64,000 bases of DNA from Paramesorhizobium endophyticum (GTDB taxonomy: Bacteria > Pseudomonadota > Alphaproteobacteria > Rhizobiales > Rhizobiaceae), in the NCBI RefSeq assembly GCF_014640615.1, contig NZ_BMHH01000004.1:186001-250000 (forward strand), in the 5' to 3' direction. The notes under the pieces were generated by a model. The model saw only the letters and a program-made list of their open reading frames with translations. It ran no database searches and had not been told where the DNA came from. Position 1 is the stretch's first letter. Each line of letters starts with the position of its first letter. Positions 50,489 through 60,059 of this stretch are shown one piece after another. Position numbers and translations under genes: made by a program.

Positions 50489-52210
50489 ATGATGGCCAGG
50501 AAGAAAGTCGCCGATATCATCATCGATACGTTGAGCAAGGCCGGCGTCAAGCGTTGCTATGGCGTAGTGGGCGATACGCTCAACTATGTCACCGATGCAA
50601 TCCGGCGTAGCGATATCGAATGGGTGCATATGCGCCATGAGGAAGTCGGCGGGTTTGCGGCAGGGGCGGAAGCGCTGATGACCGGACGGCTCACCGCCTG
50701 CGCCGGCTCGTGCGGCCCGGGCAGTTTGCACTTCATCAACGGCCTGTTTGAATCGCACCGCAATGGTGCGCCCGTCGTCCTGATCGCATCGCAGGTGGCG
50801 GCCAGCCAGCTCGGCATGGACTTTCCGCAGGAGGTGGATTTCAAACCCATCTATGCGCAGTGCAGCCATTTCTGCTGTTATATCCACACGCCTGCCCAGG
50901 CACGGCGCGTCACGGCCATGGCGGCGCAGGCCGCGCTCAACAAGCGGGGCGTCGCGGTGATCGTCGTTTCCGGCGATATGTCAAACATGGAGGTGGAGGA
51001 CCAACTGGACTTTCTCCCGCATCATCCGACGCCGATCATCCGCCCTTCGGACAGCGAACTGCAGGCCGCCGCCGATATCATCAATGCGAGCAAGCGCGTG
51101 GCAATCTATGCCGGCGCCGGGTGTGAGGATGCAGGGCACCTCGTCGTCGCGCTGGCGGACCGGATCAAGGCGCCAGTGGCGCACACCTCGCGCGCCAAGG
51201 ATTTCATCGAGCCTGATAATCCCTACAATATGGGCATGACGGGGGTGTTCGGCATCGAATCTGGCCTTCATGCGCTCATGGATTGCGACACGCTTCTTCT
51301 GCTCGGCGCGGATTTCGCGTGGGCGCAGTTCTACCCTTCGCACGCCAGGATCATCCAGCTTGACCGTGACGCGACGCATCTCGGCCGCCGCCACCCCATA
51401 GAGCTTGGGCTGGCCGGCAATGTCGGCGATACCATCGAAGCGTTGATGCCGCTGCTCGCGCCGCGGGAGGAAAGCGAATTTCTGAAGCGCTGCCTTGCGC
51501 ATCGCAAGCGTTCCCTCGGCAAGCTCGAAAAGGAGGAGCGGCCTGGCAAGCACGGCATCATCCACCCGCAATATCTCGTCAAGACGATCGACCGACTCGC
51601 CGACGAAGATGTCATCGTGACGGCGGATGGCGGCGGTCCCATGGTCTGGATGTTGCGTCATTTCAGCGTTAATGGCCGCCGCCGTACCCTGGGCAGCCTC
51701 TTGCACGGGACGATGGCGAACGCGCTGCCGCAGGCAATCGGGATCAAAAAGGCTTTTCCCGAACGCCAGGTGATTTCCTTCAGCGGCGACGGCGGTCTTG
51801 CGATGCTGATGGGCGATTTGCTGACGCTGGTGCAGGAGAAAATCCCCGTGAAGATCGTTGTCTTCAACAATTCATCGCTGGGCTTTGTCGAACTGGAGCA
51901 GAAGGTCGAAGGCCTTCTAGACGCTTTCACAGGCCTGACGAACCCCGACTTCGGCAAGGTGGCCGAAGCCATCGGCTTTTACGGTCGCCGCGTGGACCAC
52001 GCCGATGAGCTGGAAACCGCGGTGGCAGAATGGCTGGCAGAGCCTGGCCCGGCGCTGCTCGACGTCAAGGTCAACCGCTATGAGCTGTTGATGCCGCCGG
52101 ACGTCAAATTCGGCGAGGTGATGAACACGGCGCTCTACTCAGCCAAGGCCATCCTCTCCGGGCGTGGCGACGAGGTGCTGAAGCTGGTGCGCAGCAATTT
52201 CGCCGATTGA
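50489..52210 (+). CDS. poxB: PoxB-type pyruvate:quinone oxidoreductase (thiamine diphosphate enzyme)
   Basis: A 573-residue ThDP/FAD enzyme, nearly the same length as E. coli PoxB (572). It begins MMARKKVADIIIDTLSKAGVKRCYGVVGDTLN and has the catalytic Glu in HMRHEEVGGFAAGAEALMTGRLTACAGSCGPGSLH, FAD-domain features (AIYAGAGCEDAGH), and the ThDP motif GDG...N in SFSGDGGLAMLMGDLLTLVQEKIPVKIVVFNNSSLGFVELE. The tail ILSGRGDEVLKLVRSNFAD matches the E. coli membrane-binding end. It would oxidise pyruvate to acetate and CO2, feeding quinones, possibly together with cyo oxidase. Start 50489 or 50492 (two ATGs in tandem; GGGAG upstream). Confidence 0.92.
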   Translation: MMARKKVADIIIDTLSKAGVKRCYGVVGDTLNYVTDAIRRSDIEWVHMRHEEVGGFAAGAEALMTGRLTACAGSCGPGSLHFINGLFESHRNGAPVVLIASQVAASQLGMDFPQEVDFKPIYAQCSHFCCYIHTPAQARRVTAMAAQAALNKRGVAVIVVSGDMSNMEVEDQLDFLPHHPTPIIRPSDSELQAAADIINASKRVAIYAGAGCEDAGHLVVALADRIKAPVAHTSRAKDFIEPDNPYNMGMTGVFGIESGLHALMDCDTLLLLGADFAWAQFYPSHARIIQLDRDATHLGRRHPIELGLAGNVGDTIEALMPLLAPREESEFLKRCLAHRKRSLGKLEKEERPGKHGIIHPQYLVKTIDRLADEDVIVTADGGGPMVWMLRHFSVNGRRRTLGSLLHGTMANALPQAIGIKKAFPERQVISFSGDGGLAMLMGDLLTLVQEKIPVKIVVFNNSSLGFVELEQKVEGLLDAFTGLTNPDFGKVAEAIGFYGRRVDHADELETAVAEWLAEPGPALLDVKVNRYELLMPPDVKFGEVMNTALYSAKAILSGRGDEVLKLVRSNFAD

Positions 52211-52215
52211 GGGCC

Positions 52216-53706
52216 TTAGGCCTGCACGTCGACGATGCCCATCATGCCGAGTTGTTCGTGCTCCAGGATGTGGCAATGATACATGCGTGGGCCGGGCAGA
52301 TCCTGCCGGATGAACAGCCGCACCGTTTCGCCGCGCGCGACATTCACCGTATCCTTCCATGCGAGATAGGCCGGCTTCGACACCTTGCCGCCCCGCTCGT
52401 GCTCCGTTACCTGGAACTGCGTGCCATGCACGTGGAAGGGGTGATCCATGTCGGCCTCATTGACGATTTCCCAAAGCTCGGTCGCGCCGAGTTTCGAGAG
52501 GATGTCGATGCGGTTCATGTCAAAGGCCACGCCGTTGATGAGGAACTGCATCGCGCTGTGATTCGCGCCCATGGCTTCGGTCAAGACGAAGCGCCGCGTA
52601 ACGGCGGGGTTGCCGAGCGGGGTGATGGTGCGCAGCTTCTCGGGAAGCGGCGGAATATCCGCAATGGGATCGCCGGAAACATCGACCGTGAGCAAACTCA
52701 TGCCCGCATCATCCGGCCTACCGGATCCCATCCAGCCGCGGTCATAATCGAGCGTCTTGAGGAGCGCCTGTCCCGGCTTGTCGAAGACGACGACGAGATC
52801 GACGCGCTCGGCGGGAGTAAGCAGAATTTCCTCCGCCTCTACCGGTGCTTCGAGCAGCCCGCCATCGGTGCCGATGATCGTCATGCCGGCGTTCTCGAAG
52901 GCGAGCCGCAGGAAGCGCGCATTGGTGGCGTTATAGAGGCGCAGGCGGCGCTTCTCGCCGGGACGTACCGTGAGGACGGGATTCTTCTGGCCATTTGTAA
53001 GCACATGGTCGCCGACGCGCCCGTTCATCATGTCGGTCATCGTGCTTGGCGGCATGGTGCCATCGGCGGCAAGGCGCAAATCGGTGAACATGAGAACCGT
53101 ATCGCCATATGCGGCGGGGATGGGATCATGCTTCGGTTTGACCAGAACCACACCCGCAAGGCCGCGATAGACTTGCTCTGCCGTCTTGCCATGCGGGTGC
53201 GGGTGATACCAATAGGATGCGGCGCTGCCTTCCGGCAATTGAAACGCATAGGTGCGCTCGGCGCCCGGTGCCACCGCGTCCATCGGGTTGCCGTCCTGGT
53301 CCGCAGGGACCGGCATGCCGTGCCAATGAATCGTGCTTTCTTCATTCGGAACATCGTTCCGGAACGCGATCTCCACGCGGTCTCCCTCGGTCACTTCGAT
53401 GAGCGGGCCGGGACTCATGCCGTTATAGGCGAGGATCGGCGTGTCGATGCCCTTGGCAAATCGCGCCGTGGCTGGGCCGGCCGTAAGCCGCGCCTTGAAG
53501 AGGCCGGGGGTCGCGGTTTCATTCGCGAGGCGGGGCAATTCGCGCACTGGCTCGCCTTCGGGCAGCACGGGCGCTTTGCCTTGAGGGGCCATCTGGTGTC
53601 CGCCATGCTCATCCGCACTCATGCCGGGCATATGGCGCATCTGCGCGGCGGCGGGGCCTGCCAGCACGAAGGTTGCCACTCCACTCAGAAATGCGCGTCG
53701 GTGCAT
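52216..53706 (-). CDS. Multicopper oxidase with Tat signal peptide
   Basis: A 496-residue periplasmic laccase-like enzyme (CueO/CotA family). The Tat signal is at residues 1-22 (MHRRAFLSGVATFVLAGPAAAQ). All copper motifs are present: HWHG (about residue 127), HPHPHG (about 166), HPFHVHG (about 418) and HCHILEHEQLGMM (about 476), so T1, T2 and T3 coppers can bind. An early Met/His-rich stretch (MRHMPGMSADEHGGHQM) may bind copper. ATG 53706 with GGGGAGA. It probably oxidises Cu(I) or phenols. It lies after the arabinoside operon, but has its own CueR-like promoter. Confidence 0.92.
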   Translation of the reverse strand: MHRRAFLSGVATFVLAGPAAAQMRHMPGMSADEHGGHQMAPQGKAPVLPEGEPVRELPRLANETATPGLFKARLTAGPATARFAKGIDTPILAYNGMSPGPLIEVTEGDRVEIAFRNDVPNEESTIHWHGMPVPADQDGNPMDAVAPGAERTYAFQLPEGSAASYWYHPHPHGKTAEQVYRGLAGVVLVKPKHDPIPAAYGDTVLMFTDLRLAADGTMPPSTMTDMMNGRVGDHVLTNGQKNPVLTVRPGEKRRLRLYNATNARFLRLAFENAGMTIIGTDGGLLEAPVEAEEILLTPAERVDLVVVFDKPGQALLKTLDYDRGWMGSGRPDDAGMSLLTVDVSGDPIADIPPLPEKLRTITPLGNPAVTRRFVLTEAMGANHSAMQFLINGVAFDMNRIDILSKLGATELWEIVNEADMDHPFHVHGTQFQVTEHERGGKVSKPAYLAWKDTVNVARGETVRLFIRQDLPGPRMYHCHILEHEQLGMMGIVDVQA

Positions 53707-53743
53707 GATCGTTCTCCCCTGAAGCAATCCCGGATTCGGCTGG

Positions 53744-53774
53744 AGCCTACGGGTTACAACGATGGGAAGGTCAA
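53744..53774 (-). promoter_or_regulatory. CueR/HmrR-type promoter of the multicopper oxidase gene
   Basis: On the minus strand TTGACC and TAGGCT are separated by 19 bp, the long spacer typical of MerR-family promoters. The first 11 bases (TTGACCTTCCC) are the same as the start of the E. coli copA promoter, a CueR target. The ATG follows 38 bases on. No CueR gene is within the window. Confidence 0.45.
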
Positions 53775-53782
53775 GTCTTGCT

Positions 53783-54862
53783 CTACCGCAACCGCGCCCC
53801 GGCGGCGTCGAAGAGACGGTGATGCTCCACGCGGCAGGCGAGGTGGATCTGCGCGCCCGCCGGCACCGGCGCAGTCCCTCGATATTCCGCCACCAGCGGC
53901 TGGCCTTTGGCAAGCTGGCAGTAGAGATATTGCGTGCCGCCCAGATATTCGGCGAAATCCACTCTGGCCGGAATTGCCGTTTCGGACGGCTCGGCAAGCG
54001 TCAGATTTTCCGGTCGGATGCCGAAGGTGATTTTCGTTCCGGGCACTGGCGGCCGGGCGAGGGGAGAGCGAATATTCTGCCCTGCGAGTTCAACATGGCC
54101 GTCGCCGCTCCACACGGCGTCAAGCAGGTTCATGCGCGGCGAGCCGATGAAGCCTGCGACGAAGGTGTTGGCCGGGTCTTCATAAACCTCGCGCGGGCTG
54201 CCTTCCTGCTCGATCCGGCCATTGCGCAGCACCACGATCTTGTCGGCGAGCGTCATCGCCTCCGTCTGATCGTGGGTGACATAGATCATCGTGTTGCTAA
54301 GCTCGCGGTGCAGCCGGGCGATCTCGACGCGCATGGAGACGCGCAATTCAGCGTCGAGATTGGAGAGCGGCTCGTCGAACAGGAACACATCGGGCTTGCG
54401 CACGATGGCCCGGCCGATGGCGACGCGCTGCCGCTGGCCGCCCGAAAGCTGGCCGGGGCGGCGGTCGAGCAGATGGTCGATCTTGAGGATCGTGGCGGCG
54501 GATTGGACCCGCGCCTCGATCTCCTCCGGCTTCGTGCGGGCCATTTTCAGGCCGAAGGCGAGATTGTCCCGGACGCTCATATGCGGATAGAGCGCATAGG
54601 ACTGGAACACCATGGCGATGCCGCGCGCCGACGGGTCGAGGTCGGTGACATCTAGTCCGTTGATGGAGATTTCGCCGTCCGTCACCTCCTCCAGCCCGGC
54701 GATCATGCGCAAAAGCGTGGACTTGCCGCAGCCGGAAGGGCCGACGAAGACCACGAACGAGCCTTCATCGATAGTGAGATTGACGTCGTGGATGACATCC
54801 ACATTGCCGAAGCTCTTGCGGATATCCCTGAGCATAACGCCTGTGCGCACGGCTCTATCCAT
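53783..54862 (-). CDS. Carbohydrate ABC transporter ATP-binding protein (UgpC/MsmK type) of the arabinoside operon
   Basis: A 359-residue ATPase of the same class as 14611-15696. Walker [21 protein letters not shown]-loop [31 protein letters not shown], signature [48 protein letters not shown]-loop [16 protein letters not shown]. The start at ATG 54862 overlaps the GH127 stop by 8 bp. Last gene of the six-gene operon. Confidence 0.92.
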   Translation of the reverse strand: MDRAVRTGVMLRDIRKSFGNVDVIHDVNLTIDEGSFVVFVGPSGCGKSTLLRMIAGLEEVTDGEISINGLDVTDLDPSARGIAMVFQSYALYPHMSVRDNLAFGLKMARTKPEEIEARVQSAATILKIDHLLDRRPGQLSGGQRQRVAIGRAIVRKPDVFLFDEPLSNLDAELRVSMRVEIARLHRELSNTMIYVTHDQTEAMTLADKIVVLRNGRIEQEGSPREVYEDPANTFVAGFIGSPRMNLLDAVWSGDGHVELAGQNIRSPLARPPVPGTKITFGIRPENLTLAEPSETAIPARVDFAEYLGGTQYLYCQLAKGQPLVAEYRGTAPVPAGAQIHLACRVEHHRLFDAAGARLR

Positions 54863-56795
54863 GGCGCAAATTCCCCGCGCGCATCCAGACCAGCATTTCG
54901 CCCGGAGCGCGATTGTCCCAGAATGGGTAGGGGATGAAGCGCGCCGTCGTCTCGCGTTTTGTGGGCGGCGCGGTGCGGTAGAGTACGTCGGCCCAGTCTG
55001 CTTCGTCGCTGATAACGGGCAGGTCCAGCGCCACCGCGCCATTGAGTTCCGGAATCTCGGTGGTTTTTGCTGCGGAAACATCGCCCGTCAGTTCGATGGC
55101 GTTGAGATTGTCGCCATTGTCGATGCCTTCAGCGCAATAGACGAGCGGCCCGCGCATCAGCGCCGCGCGGCCGGCATCCTGCCGTACCAGCGGGTTCGCC
55201 CAGAGCGCGCGGGGGATGAGAGGAATGTCGAGGTCCACATGGTCGCCCGCCCGCCACTCCCGTTCGATGCGCGCATAACCGTCGACCGTCACCGATGCGA
55301 GATCGAGCGCCTCGCCATTCACTTTGACCGAAGCGCCATGCGCCCAGCCGGGAATGCGCAGCGACAGGGTGAAGCGGGCGGCCCGATCTGCCGCGATCTC
55401 GAAGCGGATGGCGCCGTCCCAGGGGTAGCGTGTCTTTTGCGTGAGATCGATCTTCGCGCCACTGATTTCGAAATGCGCCTTGCTCTCGCCATAGAGATGC
55501 ACGGCGATTTCATCTTCCGCTACGGCATACATATAGGAGCCGATGGACGCCATCAGCCGGGCGATGTTGGGCGGGCAGCAAGGGCAATGATGCCAGACCC
55601 AGCGATGATGCTTGCCTCTGCTCTCGAGCGGGTTTTCGTAGAAGAAGGTCTTGCCGTCGAGCGAAAGGCCCGCCATCGCGCCATTATAGAGCGCCTGCTC
55701 CATGATGTCGGCATAGCGCCGGTTCGGCCCCCGCCCGAGCATCCGGTTCGCCCAGAAGACGAGGCCGACCGAGGCGCATGTCTCCGCATAGGCGCTCTCA
55801 TTCGGCAGGTCGTAATAGTCGGTGAAGCCTTCGTTCGACGCCTCAGGACCGATGCCGCCGGTGATGTACATCTGCTTGGTGGTAAGGTCATCCCACAGGG
55901 TTTCGAGGGCGGAGGTCAAGCTGTCGTCCTGATATTCCGTGGCGATGTCAGCCATGCCGGAATAAAGATACATGGCGCGCACCGCGTGACCGACGACCTT
56001 TTTCTGCTCGCGCACCGGCAGATGCGCCTGGCCGTATTCATAGGACTTCTGAATAAAATTCTTGGGGTCGCGCCCGTCGCGTCGAGCCTCTTCATCGAAG
56101 AAATGCGGCTCGGTCCCCCGCTCATCGATGAAGAATTTGGCGAGGTCCAAATACTTCTTCTGCTCTGTCACCCGGGCGAGTTTCACCAGCGCCAACTCGA
56201 TTTCCTCATGGCCGCAATAGCCCCGGAGCTGGCCTTCACCACGTCCGAAAACCGTGATGAGATAATCGGCATAGCGACACATGATATCGAGGAGCGTGCG
56301 CTTGCCGGTCGCCTGATAATAGGCCACCGCGCCCTCGATCAGATGGCCGCCGCAATAAAGCTCGTGATGGTCGCGGAGGTTCGTCCAGCGGCGGTCGGGC
56401 TGCACGCGCTGGAACCAGGCGTTCAGATAGCCGTCCGTGTCCTGGAGCTTCTCATACATGTCGATGATGGCGTCGACACGGGCCTCCAATTGCGGATTGG
56501 GCCGGCGATAGAGCGAATAGGCGACGGTTTCGATGGATTTGCCGAGGTCGCTGTCCCAAAACATCTGAGTCGTGCCGCCCCAGGGCTGGATAGGGATGAC
56601 GATGCCGGGAGAGGGCTGGTTCACATCGATAGCTTGCAACATGCCCGCCTCGACGCAACGGTCGAGCAGCGTCTCGGCGGTGGAGGCGCAGATTGCGTCC
56701 TGCCGCTCACCGAACAGGCCCGCCACCTCGACATGAGGGACGGGGAGGGGGCGGAACTGGCGGTCTCTTCTTTGTATGGTCATGGCTTGGTCCAT
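54855..56795 (-). CDS. Glycoside hydrolase family 127 beta-L-arabinofuranosidase (DUF1680)
   Basis: A 646-residue enzyme similar to Bifidobacterium HypBA1. Its active-site elements are intact: E338-x-C340 in [18 protein letters not shown] (same numbers as HypBA1) and the cysteines of [12 protein letters not shown] at about 404-407 (HypBA1 C417/C418), which bind Zn and supply the nucleophile. No signal peptide, so it works in the cytoplasm on imported sugars. GH127 enzymes release L-arabinose from beta-1,2-linked arabinofuranosides, as on plant hydroxyproline-rich glycoproteins. It starts at ATG 56795 and overlaps the downstream ATPase gene; the permease gene lies 12 bp upstream. Confidence 0.9.
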   Translation of the reverse strand: MDQAMTIQRRDRQFRPLPVPHVEVAGLFGERQDAICASTAETLLDRCVEAGMLQAIDVNQPSPGIVIPIQPWGGTTQMFWDSDLGKSIETVAYSLYRRPNPQLEARVDAIIDMYEKLQDTDGYLNAWFQRVQPDRRWTNLRDHHELYCGGHLIEGAVAYYQATGKRTLLDIMCRYADYLITVFGRGEGQLRGYCGHEEIELALVKLARVTEQKKYLDLAKFFIDERGTEPHFFDEEARRDGRDPKNFIQKSYEYGQAHLPVREQKKVVGHAVRAMYLYSGMADIATEYQDDSLTSALETLWDDLTTKQMYITGGIGPEASNEGFTDYYDLPNESAYAETCASVGLVFWANRMLGRGPNRRYADIMEQALYNGAMAGLSLDGKTFFYENPLESRGKHHRWVWHHCPCCPPNIARLMASIGSYMYAVAEDEIAVHLYGESKAHFEISGAKIDLTQKTRYPWDGAIRFEIAADRAARFTLSLRIPGWAHGASVKVNGEALDLASVTVDGYARIEREWRAGDHVDLDIPLIPRALWANPLVRQDAGRAALMRGPLVYCAEGIDNGDNLNAIELTGDVSAAKTTEIPELNGAVALDLPVISDEADWADVLYRTAPPTKRETTARFIPYPFWDNRAPGEMLVWMRAGNLRHG

Positions 56796-56807
56796 TTCAT
56801 TTCGGGA

Positions 56808-57671
56808 TTATTTCACCGCGCCGGCCATGAGCCCGCGCATGTAATAGCGTTGGAGCACTAGGAAGACGACGAGGCAGGGGATGGTCATGACGGCGACGCC
56901 TGCCTGCACCGCGCCCCAGTTGATCGCGCCGAGGCGCCCGGCGCGCACCGCCATCATCAGGACGGGAAGGGTGTATTTCTCATTGCTCGACAGAAGCACC
57001 AGGGCGGCGAGGAACTCGTTCCACGCATTCAAGAATGCGAAGATCGCCACCGTCGCTACGCCCGGCAGGACGAGGGGCAGCAGCACCCGCACGAGCAGCC
57101 GCAGATCCCGCGCGCCATCTATCCGCGCTGCCTCCTCAATCTCCTTCGGTACGGCGTCGAAGGCGTTGCGCATCATGAAGACCGAGAAGGGCAATTGTAA
57201 CGTCACATAGACGAGTGTCAGGCCGACCAGCGAATTGCTGAGGCCGAGCTTCGCGAGAATGATGAAGAGCGGTGTCAGGATCGATTGGAACGGGATCATC
57301 AGCGTGGCGATAACAAGAACGAAGAGCGCGTTCTTCAGCGGAAAGCGATACCGAGAGAAACCATAGCCCGCGAGCAGGCTGACTGCGACCGTCAGCACCA
57401 CCGTCGCCAGCGACACAGCGAGCGAATTGATCGTATGCTGCCAGATACCCGCCCCGAACGTGTCGAGCGAGCGGTAGGATTCAAGGCTGAAGCCCTCGGT
57501 CGGCCAGGGCGGCAGCGCCGGCTGGCGTGCTTCCGTGCCATGGCGGAACGAGGCGAGGAAGACAATGGCGAGCGGCGCGAGGAAGAACAGCGCGATGATG
57601 ATCCCCGCGCCGTGATAGGCCGCGAGGCCTCGGAAGGCTTTCGCCGCGCGGCGTTGCTTTGCGGTGCTCAT
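56808..57671 (-). CDS. Carbohydrate ABC transporter permease (MalG type) of the arabinoside operon
   Basis: A 287-residue membrane protein with six helices. EAA loop: IEEAARIDGARDLRLLVRVLLPLVLPGVATVAIFAFLNAWNEF. It ends QRYYMRGLMAGAVK, the usual MalG-type tail. Its start overlaps the upstream permease stop in an ATGA junction. It pairs with the upstream permease to import an arabinoside. The GH127 gene follows after 12 bp. Confidence 0.92.
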   Translation of the reverse strand: MSTAKQRRAAKAFRGLAAYHGAGIIIALFFLAPLAIVFLASFRHGTEARQPALPPWPTEGFSLESYRSLDTFGAGIWQHTINSLAVSLATVVLTVAVSLLAGYGFSRYRFPLKNALFVLVIATLMIPFQSILTPLFIILAKLGLSNSLVGLTLVYVTLQLPFSVFMMRNAFDAVPKEIEEAARIDGARDLRLLVRVLLPLVLPGVATVAIFAFLNAWNEFLAALVLLSSNEKYTLPVLMMAVRAGRLGAINWGAVQAGVAVMTIPCLVVFLVLQRYYMRGLMAGAVK

Positions 57672-58573
57672 GGCCGCTCCTCCCCGACCTTTAGAAGGCG
57701 CAACTGCACGATGCTGATCAGCACCAGGATGGCGAGCAGTGCGATGGAGAGGGCCGCGCCATAGCCCAGATTGAACGACACGAACGACTGATTGAAGATA
57801 TGGTAGACGACCGAGATCATCCGGTTCTGCGGCCCGCCCGCGGTCATGATGTAGAACTGGTCGAAGGCGAGGATCGAGCCGGTGACGGAGATGATCAGCG
57901 CCAGCGCGATGGTCCGCCGCATCAGCGGCAAAGTGAGATACCGGAAGCGCTGCCAGCGGCCCGCGCCGTCGATCCGCGCCGCTTCGGTGAGTTCAGCGGG
58001 GATGGCCTGCAGGCCGGTCAGGAGGATGATCATGGTGAAGCCGGCGATCTTCCACACGACCATGACGATGATGGTGAGAAAGGCCGTATCGAAATTCGCC
58101 AGCAGGTTCGGGCTCCTGTCCGCCAGCCCAAGCGCCTTCAGGGCAGGGGCGATGAACCCGCCATCGACATTGGCAAGCCATGCCCAGAGCAGCGACGCCG
58201 TTGCCAATCCGATGACGACGGGCAGGAAGATGATGGTGCGGTAGGCGCCGACAAACCGCCGCTCCTTTTCCACGAAGATGGCGAGCGGAAAGGCGACGGC
58301 GAAGATCGCGATGGTGACGATAATTGTATACCAGCCGGTGAAGCGCAGCGCCGCCAGGAAGCGAGCATCGTTGACCATGCGGAAATAGTTGTTGAGCCCG
58401 ATCCAGCGATGCGTGCCCATCAGCGGCCAGTTGTGGAGACTCATCCATGCGGTGAAAATAACAGGTACGACGAAGAAGACGATGACGAGCGCCATGGCCG
58501 GGGCGATGTAGAGAAGGCCGCGCCATTGGGTTTTTGATGGTCGGGGTCGACGGGTTCCGGTCATGGATTGCAT
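57668..58573 (-). CDS. Carbohydrate ABC transporter permease (MalF type) of the arabinoside operon
   Basis: A 301-residue membrane protein. The EAA loop is ELTEAARIDGAGRWQRFRYLTLPLMRRTIALALIISVTGSILAFDQFYIMTAGGP. The N-terminal region WRGLLYIAPAMALVIVFFVVPVIFTAWMSLHNWPL is the first helix. The start is uncertain: ATG 58573 (MQSMTGTRRP) or 58564, neither with a clear ribosome-binding site. A family B repeat lies between this gene and the binding-protein gene. Confidence 0.88.
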   Translation of the reverse strand: MQSMTGTRRPRPSKTQWRGLLYIAPAMALVIVFFVVPVIFTAWMSLHNWPLMGTHRWIGLNNYFRMVNDARFLAALRFTGWYTIIVTIAIFAVAFPLAIFVEKERRFVGAYRTIIFLPVVIGLATASLLWAWLANVDGGFIAPALKALGLADRSPNLLANFDTAFLTIIVMVVWKIAGFTMIILLTGLQAIPAELTEAARIDGAGRWQRFRYLTLPLMRRTIALALIISVTGSILAFDQFYIMTAGGPQNRMISVVYHIFNQSFVSFNLGYGAALSIALLAILVLISIVQLRLLKVGEERP

Positions 58574-58611
58574 CAGTTCGTTCAGATGAGCGTTTGCGGG
58601 TAAAGAGCCCT

Positions 58612-58747
58612 CCTTCCCCCTTGGGGGGAAGGTGCCCGCGTTAGCGGGCGGATGGGGGTGGTGAACGTTGTGCTTGCTTCGAAGAATGTAGCGCGAACGC
58701 CACCACCCGACCCTTCGGGCCACCCTCCCCGCAAGGGGGAGGGAAGG
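58612..58747. repeat. Palindromic repeat element, family B (copy 2, between binding protein and permease genes)
   Basis: A 136-bp element beginning CCTTCCCCCTTGGGGGGAAGG and ending CACCCTCCCCGCAAGGGGGAGGG, nearly identical to 34621-34759, including GTTAGCGGGCGGATGGGGG and ACCCTTCGGGCCACCCTCC. As in the phosphodiester operon, a repeat separates binding protein from permease genes and may set relative expression by an RNA stem. Confidence 0.85.
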
Positions 58748-58780
58748 CGTCGGCGCGAGGGAGAGGCGTCGGCGTTTACG

Positions 58781-60016
58781 TTACTGCCCGCTATCGATAA
58801 TCGACTGCATTTCGCTTTGAGCGTTGGCGAACGCGCCGTCCATGTCGTCGCCGAAGATGGCGGCATTGGTGAAAGTGGCCCATGGGCCGTTGGCGCTGTT
58901 TATGAGGTCGTTGAATTGCAGCGTGTAAGGTGTCTTGGCGACGCTGATCGCCTTCAGGCCCACCTGCATGCGCGGATCTAGGCCCTCCAGCGCCTGATCG
59001 GCGATGTCGCCACGGGTCGGCAGGCTGCCATATTTCGCCATCACCTTCTGGCCGTCGAGCGAATAGACAAATTCAAGGAATTCCTTCACCGCGGCGAGCT
59101 TCTTCGTTCCTTTGGTGACGACAAAATTATCGCCGCCCGCAAACGAGGACGTGCCACCATCGATGCCCGGAATGAGCGTAACGCCGAAATTGATATTAGG
59201 ATATTCCGTTACCAGCGTGCCGATGGCGAAGGCGCCGATGCTCTGCTGGCCGATCTTGCCATTGGTGAAGGAAAGAAAATTCGCGCCATTGTCACTCGCA
59301 GCGCTTGCCGGAACGAGGTCTTTCTTGACCATGGTGCGATAGGCTTCCACCGCCTTGCGCATCTGCGGCGTATCGAGCGTCGCCGTCTTGCCGTCGGCGG
59401 AGAGAATGTCCGCGCCCGAGCCCCAGACAAGCGGCGTGAAGGTGAAGATCATGCAGCCGCCGCAACCGCCACCCGAGAAATAGAAGCCATAGATATCGTC
59501 GCCGAGCTTGCGGATCTTCTCCGCATTGGCGTCGATCTCCTGCCAGCTCGCGGGAGCCTTCTCCGGATCGAGCCCGGCCTTTTTATAGAGATCTTTGTTC
59601 CAGGCGAAGACCGATGTTTCCACCGAAAGCGGCATGCCGTAGATGCGGTCCTCGTAAGTCCCGAGCCGGACATGGGACGGCGAAAGCGAGTTGAAATAGG
59701 GGAGTTGCTTCGCCCAGTCAGTCAAATCTTCAAGCTGGCCCGCGGCGGCGAAGGCCGGGGTGTAGATCAGGTCGAGCGACAGCGCGTCGGGAGCCTGCCC
59801 GCCAGCAATAGCAGTCGCGTACTTCTGCACCAGCTCGGAGAACGGCACTTCCGTCGCCGCCACCTTGTTCTCGTGGCTGGTATTATAGGCCTCGACCACC
59901 TTCTTGAAGGCATCGCCAATCCCGGTGCGTACCCACATTTCCACCGTCTCGGCGGCGGACGCCCCAGATGCGAGACATAAGGTGGCAGCGGTCGCCATAA
60001 GTATACGCTTGATCAT
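58781..60016 (-). CDS. Carbohydrate ABC transporter substrate-binding protein of the arabinoside operon
   Basis: A 411-residue MalE/UgpB-class binding protein. Signal peptide MIKRILMATAATLCLASGASAA (cleavage after residue 22). The mature start ETVEMWVRTGIGDAFKKVVEAYNTSHENKVAATEVPFSELVQKYATAIAGGQAPDALSLDLIYTPAFAAAGQLEDLTDW is typical. ATG 60016 has GGGAGGG 8 bases upstream. It follows lacI after 43 bp and is the second gene of the operon. It probably binds short arabinosides, inferred from GH127. Confidence 0.92.
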   Translation of the reverse strand: MIKRILMATAATLCLASGASAAETVEMWVRTGIGDAFKKVVEAYNTSHENKVAATEVPFSELVQKYATAIAGGQAPDALSLDLIYTPAFAAAGQLEDLTDWAKQLPYFNSLSPSHVRLGTYEDRIYGMPLSVETSVFAWNKDLYKKAGLDPEKAPASWQEIDANAEKIRKLGDDIYGFYFSGGGCGGCMIFTFTPLVWGSGADILSADGKTATLDTPQMRKAVEAYRTMVKKDLVPASAASDNGANFLSFTNGKIGQQSIGAFAIGTLVTEYPNINFGVTLIPGIDGGTSSFAGGDNFVVTKGTKKLAAVKEFLEFVYSLDGQKVMAKYGSLPTRGDIADQALEGLDPRMQVGLKAISVAKTPYTLQFNDLINSANGPWATFTNAAIFGDDMDGAFANAQSEMQSIIDSGQ

Positions 60017-60059
60017 GATTTCCCTCCCAAAATGGCGCGCCTCCCGCGCCCAATGCATT

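Noticed and set aside
50086-50490. Thiamine-diphosphate riboswitch before poxB
   Set aside because: The conserved CUGAGA and ACC-GAUC blocks of that riboswitch are absent; only unrelated inverted repeats are seen.
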